Shown: positions 6,925-10,839 of the stretch, in pieces | Layout of the letters: the number at the start of each line of letters is the position of its first letter | Position numbering within the stretch: the first letter of the stretch is position 1 | NCBI GenBank assembly: GCA_022844585.1 | Contig: JALHLM010000172.1 | Location: 1-10,839, forward strand | From: Pirellulales bacterium | GTDB lineage: Bacteria; Planctomycetota; Planctomycetia; Pirellulales; JALHLM01 | DNA length: 10,839 bases | Direction: 5' to 3' | Position numbers and translations under genes: made by a program | The notes under the pieces: model-generated | The model's database searches: none | The model's input: the letters and a program-made list of their open reading frames with translations, nothing else | What the model was told of the DNA's origin: nothing

Positions 6925-8247
6925 GTGATCTCGCCCGCGCGTTCCCTTCGCTATTCTCTGTTGTGGCTGGCGTTGTGCATGACGGATTCCCTTTCCGCCC
7001 AAGAGTTCAAGGCCAACTACGACGAAGCAGCGGTGCCGAGCTACACGCTGCCCGATCCCTTGGTGGCCGCTGACGGCAAGCCGATCGACTCCGCCGAGGG
7101 CTGGCGCGAAGTGCGCCGGCCGGAATTGCTGGAGTTGTTCCGCTCTAAGATGTACGGCCGCGCTCCGGGACGCCCGGCGGACGTTCGCTACGAGCTTGAG
7201 GAATCGAGCCAGCAAGCCTTCGGTGGCGCGGCGACGCGCAAGCAAGTCACGATTCACTTAACGAAGCAGGCGAACGGGCCGCGGCTGCGGTTATTGCTTT
7301 ACGTGCCGAACAAGCGAACCGGTCCGGCGCCGGCATTTCTGGGGCTCAACTTTTCCGGCAACCAGGTCGTGTGCCGCGATCCGGCGATTCAACTCACCGA
7401 CCGCTGGGTGCGGGAGGGAGAAGCGACCGACGGCAACCGCGCTACGGACGCTTCGCGAGGTTCGCAGACCGAGAACTGGATGGTCGAGCGCGTGATCGAA
7501 CGCGGGTATGCGTTGGCCACGGTGTACTACGGGGACATCGAGCCGGATTACGAAGAGGGCTGGCGCAGAGGCGTGCGCTCCGTGTTTCCCGTCGATGGCA
7601 AAGCGAAGGCCACGCCCGCTGCGCAACCGATCACCAAGTTCCGCGACGACGACTGGGGCGCGATCGCCGCCTGGGCCTGGGGGCTGAGCCGTGTGCTCGA
7701 CTATTTGGAAACCGACGGCGACATCGACGCCCGGCGCGTCGCGGTTATCGGACATTCGCGGCTCGGCAAAACGGCGCTCTGGGCTGCCGCCAATGACGAG
7801 CGCTTCGCCCTTTGCGTTTCCAACAATTCCGGCGAAGGCGGCGCGGCGATCTCGCGCCGGCGCTTCGGCGAGACGGTCTGGCGGATCAACACCTCGTTCC
7901 CGCACTGGTTTTGCACCGCCTACAAGCAATACAACAACCGCGAAGACGATCTGCCCTTCGACCAGCACGAGTTGGTCGCGTTAATCGCTCCGCGGCCCGT
8001 GTATATCGCCAGCGCCAGCGAGGACCAATGGGCCGATCCCAAGGGAGAATTCCTCTCCGCCGTGAATGCGGAACTTGTTTACGCACTCCTCGGCAAGACC
8101 GGCCTGGGCGTCACCGCCCCGCCGCCGGTGGACAAGCCGGTCGGCGAGACGATTGGCTACCACCTCCGCACCGGCGAACACGCGGTACTCCCCTTCGATT
8201 GGGAGCAATACCTCAACTTCGCCGACCGGCATCTTCGGGCGAATTGA
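6925..8247 (+). CDS. Secreted CE15-like glucuronoyl esterase / alpha-beta hydrolase
   Basis: The protein has 440 aa from a GTG at 6925. This start is chosen because it places a signal peptide at the N-terminus (RSLRYSLLWLALCM, cleavage near LSAQ, residues 6-26). The frame is open further upstream, but that sequence crosses the terminator hairpin. Family hallmarks are the nucleophile elbow GHSRLGKTALW (276-286, Ser278, Arg279, Lys282), SNNSGEGGAA (299-308), HWFCTAYKQYNN (327-338), IAPRPVY (354-360) and catalytic His418 in GEHAVLPFDW. CE15 enzymes cleave the ester between lignin alcohols and 4-O-methyl-glucuronate on xylan. The usual Glu after the nucleophile strand is Asn301 here, so the acid may be Glu366 or Asp367 after a later strand. 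The biological substrate could be another uronate ester. The gene is probably monocistronic, and its Shine-Dalgarno is weak. Confidence 0.85.
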   Translation: MISPARSLRYSLLWLALCMTDSLSAQEFKANYDEAAVPSYTLPDPLVAADGKPIDSAEGWREVRRPELLELFRSKMYGRAPGRPADVRYELEESSQQAFGGAATRKQVTIHLTKQANGPRLRLLLYVPNKRTGPAPAFLGLNFSGNQVVCRDPAIQLTDRWVREGEATDGNRATDASRGSQTENWMVERVIERGYALATVYYGDIEPDYEEGWRRGVRSVFPVDGKAKATPAAQPITKFRDDDWGAIAAWAWGLSRVLDYLETDGDIDARRVAVIGHSRLGKTALWAAANDERFALCVSNNSGEGGAAISRRRFGETVWRINTSFPHWFCTAYKQYNNREDDLPFDQHELVALIAPRPVYIASASEDQWADPKGEFLSAVNAELVYALLGKTGLGVTAPPPVDKPVGETIGYHLRTGEHAVLPFDWEQYLNFADRHLRAN

Positions 8248-8256
8248 AGTAGATTG

Positions 8257-8282
8257 CCGGAGACAGCTAACCGGATTTTATT
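8257..8282 (+). terminator. Weak candidate terminator of the esterase gene
   Basis: CCGG at 8257-8260 and CCGG at 8271-8274 can form a 4-bp stem with a 10-nt loop, followed by ATTTTATT. The stem is short, so this is only a possibility. It lies just before the target duplication of the inserted element. Confidence 0.25.
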
Positions 8283-8285
8283 GCA

Positions 8286-8293
8286 TCCGATTT
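8286..8293. repeat. Left copy of 8-bp target site duplication
   Basis: TCCGATTT directly abuts the left terminal inverted repeat and is repeated exactly at 8769-8776 directly after the right terminal repeat. The two bases after each copy are also GG; on the left these are the first bases of the element. Confidence 0.85.
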
Positions 8294-8311
8294 GGTAGTG
8301 TCCTAATTTGA
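8294..8311 (+). repeat. Left terminal inverted repeat
   Basis: GGTAGTGTCCTAATTTGA pairs with the reverse complement of 8751-8768 at 17 of 18 positions; the only difference is T versus A at position 11. Similarity ends after 18 bp. Confidence 0.88.
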
Positions 8312-8336
8312 CGCTGAAGCGACAAGCAGCGTCAAA
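8307..8336 (+). repeat. Subterminal perfect inverted repeat inside the element
   Basis: TTTGACGCTG (8307-8316) and CAGCGTCAAA (8327-8336) are exact reverse complements separated by the 10-nt loop AAGCGACAAG. The left arm overlaps the last five bases of the left terminal repeat. It could be a transposase-recognition or folding feature, or a block to read-through transcription into the element. Confidence 0.7.
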
Positions 8337-8421
8337 CGAGGCGCAGCGATACGAGGAAGGCGAGTACGCCTAGCCGCCCCGCCGGGAGGCATTTTCCCGC
8401 GCGGTGAGATAGACTGAGGGG

Positions 8422-8721
8422 ATGGATGAGAACCCGTACAAATCGCCGCAGCAATACGGGGCTTCGGTTGGCCGAAGTCCAAAGCCATTGCTAAGTTTCC
8501 TGCTGTTGGCCTTGGCGATTCCAACGTCGTTGTTCGGCACCTATGGCATCGGGATGGGAGTCTACAAATCGTTTTTCGAGCATGGATTGTGGGTGGCTCA
8601 CGGACTTGTTGCACTGAGTGTTGGCACAGTTTTTCTAATAGTGACTTACGTTCTGTTTCGCCTAGCTAATCACTTCAAGCTACCACGCACGGATGCCAAA
8701 CCCAAACTTCCCTCCAGCTAA
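8422..8721 (+). CDS. Small membrane protein with N-terminal NPYxSP motif (transposon cargo)
   Basis: The protein has 99 aa and unknown function. It opens with MDENPYKSPQ, a motif that, as I recall, recurs at the start of many uncharacterised planctomycete membrane proteins. Two hydrophobic segments follow, about 22-44 (PLLSFLLLALAIPTSLFGTY) and 56-80 (LWVAHGLVALSVGTVFLIVT), then a basic soluble tail (FKLPRTDAKPKLPSS). Both ends are probably cytoplasmic. The purine-rich GAGGGG (8416-8421) touches the ATG without spacing, which is unusual for a Shine-Dalgarno, but the motif supports this start. The gene almost fills the element, its stop lying 29 nt before the right terminal repeat. It uses CTA and ATA codons and is less GC-rich than its neighbours, which fits transfer. 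A 103-aa frame on the other strand is considered a shadow. Confidence 0.75.
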   Translation: MDENPYKSPQQYGASVGRSPKPLLSFLLLALAIPTSLFGTYGIGMGVYKSFFEHGLWVAHGLVALSVGTVFLIVTYVLFRLANHFKLPRTDAKPKLPSS

Positions 8722-8750
8722 GTTCCGCCGGATGCCGTGGCACTGGGACT

Positions 8751-8768
8751 TCAAATTTGGACACTACC
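8751..8768 (-). repeat. Right terminal inverted repeat
   Basis: TCAAATTTGGACACTACC is the inverted partner of 8294-8311, with one mismatch in 18. Confidence 0.88.
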
Positions 8769-8776
8769 TCCGATTT
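8769..8776. repeat. Right copy of 8-bp target site duplication
   Basis: TCCGATTT follows the right terminal repeat directly and is identical to 8286-8293. Confidence 0.85.
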
Positions 8777-8807
8777 GGGCAGGTTCCCGCAGTCATCGTC
8801 CATCGAC

Positions 8808-8813
8808 TACAAT
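8808..8813 (+). promoter_or_regulatory. Candidate -10 element of the TPR-redoxin gene
   Basis: TACAAT matches five of six positions of TATAAT, 49 nt before the start at 8863. The -35 candidate TTCCCG (8784-8789, 18-nt spacing) matches TTGACA at three of six positions. The element's right boundary lies about 16 bases upstream of this -35, so insertion would have left the core promoter but replaced what lay upstream. Confidence 0.3.
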
Positions 8814-8862
8814 AGGGCCATCCACTCCCGCCGCGCCCGTTCCTTCCCTGTAGGCCTGCCCG

Positions 8863-10839
8863 ATGGACGCTCGTAGTCGGTTCCTGCCGTTCGTGGCAAT
8901 TCACTTGTTGCTCTTTGCCGCTTCGTCTTCTTTCGCGGACGAACCAGCCGCCGAAACTCCAACGCCGAACGAAGCCGTCGCGCCGGCGGATCAACCGGGT
9001 CCAGCGGCGGGGCATTCTACGCATGGCGAGGCCTTTGACGACGGGCCCCGCCAAGCGGCGCGATTGATGGACGGGACCGGGCCCTGTCACTTTTCCGTGA
9101 CCACCGCGTCGCTGGAGGCGCAGCAGTTCTTCGACCAGGGCGTCGGCCAGTTGCATGGCTTCTGGTACTTCGAGGCGGAGCGGTCGTTCCGCCAGGTTGC
9201 GAAGCTCGACCCGGCGTGCGCGATGGCCTATTGGGGCCTGGCGATGGCGAACATCAACAATGAAAAACGCGCCAAGTCGCTCATCAAAGAAGCCGTCGAA
9301 CGGAAGGAATCCGCCAGCCCGCGCGAGCGGCAGTGGATCGAGGCGCTGGCTGCGTACTATGCCGACGGCGACAAGAGCAACAAGGACCGGCGCCGCGACC
9401 TGGTGCGGGCTTACGAGACGATCATCAACGATTTTCCGGATGAGATCGAGGCCAAGGCGTTTCTCGCGGTATTGGTCTGGCAGAACAACGGCAATGGCTG
9501 GCCGCTGTCATCGCACGAGGCGGTGAACGCGCTGATCCGCGAAGTGCTCGCCGCGGAACCGATGCACCCGGTGCATCACTATCGCATTCATCTTTGGGAC
9601 GGCGAGAAATCCGAACGGGCGTTGACATCCGCCGCGCGCTGCGGGCAGTCGTCGCCCGCGATCGCTCACATGTGGCACATGCCGGGTCATATTTACTCCG
9701 GCCTGAAGCGTTACGATGACGCCGCCTGGCAACAGGAGGCCTCGAACCGCGTCGATCACGCCTATATGATCCGCGATCGCGTGTTGCCGGATCAGATCCA
9801 CAACTACGCGCACAACAGCGAATGGCTGATTCGCGATTTGCTGTTCGTCGGTCGCGTTCACGATGCGGTTCGCCTCGCCAAGAACATGCTCGCCTCGCCG
9901 CGGCATCCGAAGTACAACTTGCCGACCAAGGGAGGCACGAGCGCGTCGCTCGGTCGCGAACGGTTGTTGCAGACATTGTCGCGCTTTGAGCAGTGGGAGG
10001 AACTGGTGGCGTTGTCGGAGACGATGTATCTCGAATCGATCGACGACCAGGCGGATCAAGTCAAACGACTGCGCGCCCTCGGCGTCGCGCGTTTCTCGCT
10101 CGGGCAGAAAGAAGCAGGCGAGAAGTGCATCGACGACCTGGAAACGCGGCTGCGCGACGAGGCCAATGCCCGCTACAAGGATGGCGCGGAGGCGGTTCGC
10201 AAGGCGACCGAGGAGAAACAAACGCCGGAGAAAATCGCCGAGGCCCGCAAGCAGGCCGAGGACGGGCACGATGGGCGGATCAATCCGTTGAGGAATGCGC
10301 TGTTGGAACTGTGGGGGCTGCGAGACTTGGGGGAGGAGCGACCGGAATTCGCGCTGTCACTATTGAGCGCGGCGAAAGATGTTCCTCGTGACCGGTTGGC
10401 ACGCCACTATTTGTCGGCCGGCAAACCGGACAAAGCCGTCGAACTTGCGATTGCTGATGCCAGCGAACACGAGCGGCAAGTGCAACCCTTGGCGAATCAG
10501 GTTTACGTCCTGCACAAGGCAGGAAAAACTGCCGACGCTGGCGAGGCGTTCAACAAGCTTCGTGAGATGTCAGCACATATCGATCTCGATTTTCCCGTAT
10601 TTGAGCGACTCGCCCCGATCGCGCGCGGGCTTGGCTTCGCGGAAGACTGGCGCGTGCCTGCCGCGGCGAAGGACGACGTCGGCGAGCGGCCGGAATTGGC
10701 GTCGCTGGGGCCGTTTGCCTGGCGGCCGTCGCCTGCGCCGGACTGGACGCTGGTCGCGCCGGACGGTCGCGCGGTGTCGCTGTCGGATTATCGCGGCCGC
10801 CCGGTCGTGGTCGTTTTCTATCTCGGCTACGGCTGCCTG
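8863..10839 (+). CDS. Secreted TPR protein with C-terminal redoxin domain (3' truncated by window)
   Basis: The frame runs 659 codons without a stop from the ATG at 8863 to the window edge, so the C-terminus is missing. Residues 1-25 are a signal peptide (FLPFVAIHLLLFAASSSFA), followed by a Pro/Ala-rich linker. A TPR-like region starts at about 86 (QQFFDQGVGQLHGFWYFEAE, then AMAYWGLAMAN) and continues to about 610. It contains three His-rich motifs: HPVHHYRIHLW (235-245), HMWHMPGHIY (269-278) and HNYAHN (313-318). A charged, coiled-coil-prone stretch lies at about 425-475. From about 615 a thioredoxin-like AhpC/TSA domain begins (PAPDWTLVAPDGRAVSLSDY, then VVVVFYLGYGCL), with Cys658 at the position where such domains have the active-site cysteine. 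It is probably a periplasmic or surface redox protein; partners are unknown. The Shine-Dalgarno is weak. Confidence 0.88.
   Translation, partial: MDARSRFLPFVAIHLLLFAASSSFADEPAAETPTPNEAVAPADQPGPAAGHSTHGEAFDDGPRQAARLMDGTGPCHFSVTTASLEAQQFFDQGVGQLHGFWYFEAERSFRQVAKLDPACAMAYWGLAMANINNEKRAKSLIKEAVERKESASPRERQWIEALAAYYADGDKSNKDRRRDLVRAYETIINDFPDEIEAKAFLAVLVWQNNGNGWPLSSHEAVNALIREVLAAEPMHPVHHYRIHLWDGEKSERALTSAARCGQSSPAIAHMWHMPGHIYSGLKRYDDAAWQQEASNRVDHAYMIRDRVLPDQIHNYAHNSEWLIRDLLFVGRVHDAVRLAKNMLASPRHPKYNLPTKGGTSASLGRERLLQTLSRFEQWEELVALSETMYLESIDDQADQVKRLRALGVARFSLGQKEAGEKCIDDLETRLRDEANARYKDGAEAVRKATEEKQTPEKIAEARKQAEDGHDGRINPLRNALLELWGLRDLGEERPEFALSLLSAAKDVPRDRLARHYLSAGKPDKAVELAIADASEHERQVQPLANQVYVLHKAGKTADAGEAFNKLREMSAHIDLDFPVFERLAPIARGLGFAEDWRVPAAAKDDVGERPELASLGPFAWRPSPAPDWTLVAPDGRAVSLSDYRGRPVVVVFYLGYGCL

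Larger units (their letters stand above)
8294..8768 (+). mobile_element. 475-bp non-autonomous transposable element carrying a membrane-protein gene
   Basis: The element is bounded by 18-bp terminal inverted repeats (17/18 match) and flanked by a perfect 8-bp duplication, TCCGATTT. It holds one plausible gene, the 99-aa NPYxSP protein, and no frame resembling a transposase, so it must be moved by an enzyme encoded elsewhere. The 8-bp duplication and ends of the form GG...TGTCC recall the IS1595/IS1016 group, an inference from memory. A subterminal hairpin lies just inside the left end. Removing the element and one duplication copy restores a 132-bp spacer between the esterase gene and the TPR-redoxin gene. 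Intact ends and a perfect duplication suggest recent insertion. Base composition inside the gene is less GC-rich than in the neighbours. Confidence 0.8.

Noticed and set aside
8303..8614. Open frame of 103 codons on the minus strand inside the mobile element, considered as a transposase remnant
   Set aside because: It shows no DDE-like motif or transposase similarity and overlaps the terminal repeat. The plus-strand NPYxSP gene explains the coding signal.
9508..10269. Open frame of 253 codons on the minus strand
   Set aside because: It is antisense to the TPR-redoxin gene, which has a signal peptide, TPR-like motifs and an unbroken frame to the window edge.

Overview
The window looks like a chromosomal segment of a GC-rich planctomycete, most likely of the Pirellulales type. 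This is inferred from the gene families, not from a marker gene. Indicators are a small membrane protein starting with an NPYxSP motif, a DUF447-family protein next to a PabA-type amidotransferase, a secreted TPR-redoxin protein, a secreted CE15-like esterase, a short MazG-like protein with a C-terminal cysteine cluster, and high-GC codon use.

Layout. (1) 1-780, plus strand: the last 20 codons of an upstream gene, then a secreted SGNH/GDSL-type hydrolase. (2) 781-911: a convergent spacer with nested inverted repeats, probably a terminator. (3) 4473 down to 912, minus strand: three genes joined by ATGA stop/start overlaps, namely a MazG-like pyrophosphohydrolase, a 773-aa membrane-anchored protein with a large non-cytoplasmic part, and an ABC ATPase with no permease beside it. 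(4) 4678-5947, plus strand: a PabA/TrpG glutamine amidotransferase followed 22 nt later by a DUF447 protein, a pair that may serve 4-aminobenzoate-dependent cofactor (folate or methanopterin) synthesis. (5) 6114-8247, plus strand: a secreted helical protein built from two LTxxQ-type modules, a strong hairpin terminator, and a secreted CE15-like esterase with a probable GTG start. (6) 8286-8776: a compact 475-bp transposable element with 18-bp terminal inverted repeats (17/18 match) and a perfect 8-bp target duplication. It encodes no transposase and carries one gene, the 99-aa NPYxSP membrane protein. (7) 8863 to the window end, plus strand: a large secreted TPR protein that enters a thioredoxin-like redoxin domain and is cut by the window edge.

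The most notable item is the non-autonomous element at 8294-8768, a gene-carrying cassette with intact ends and target duplication. The rest is ordinary planctomycete housekeeping and secretome content. Long antisense open frames opposite the real genes are codon-bias shadows. No tRNA, rRNA or CRISPR array was seen. No stretch longer than about 205 bases lacks a gene.
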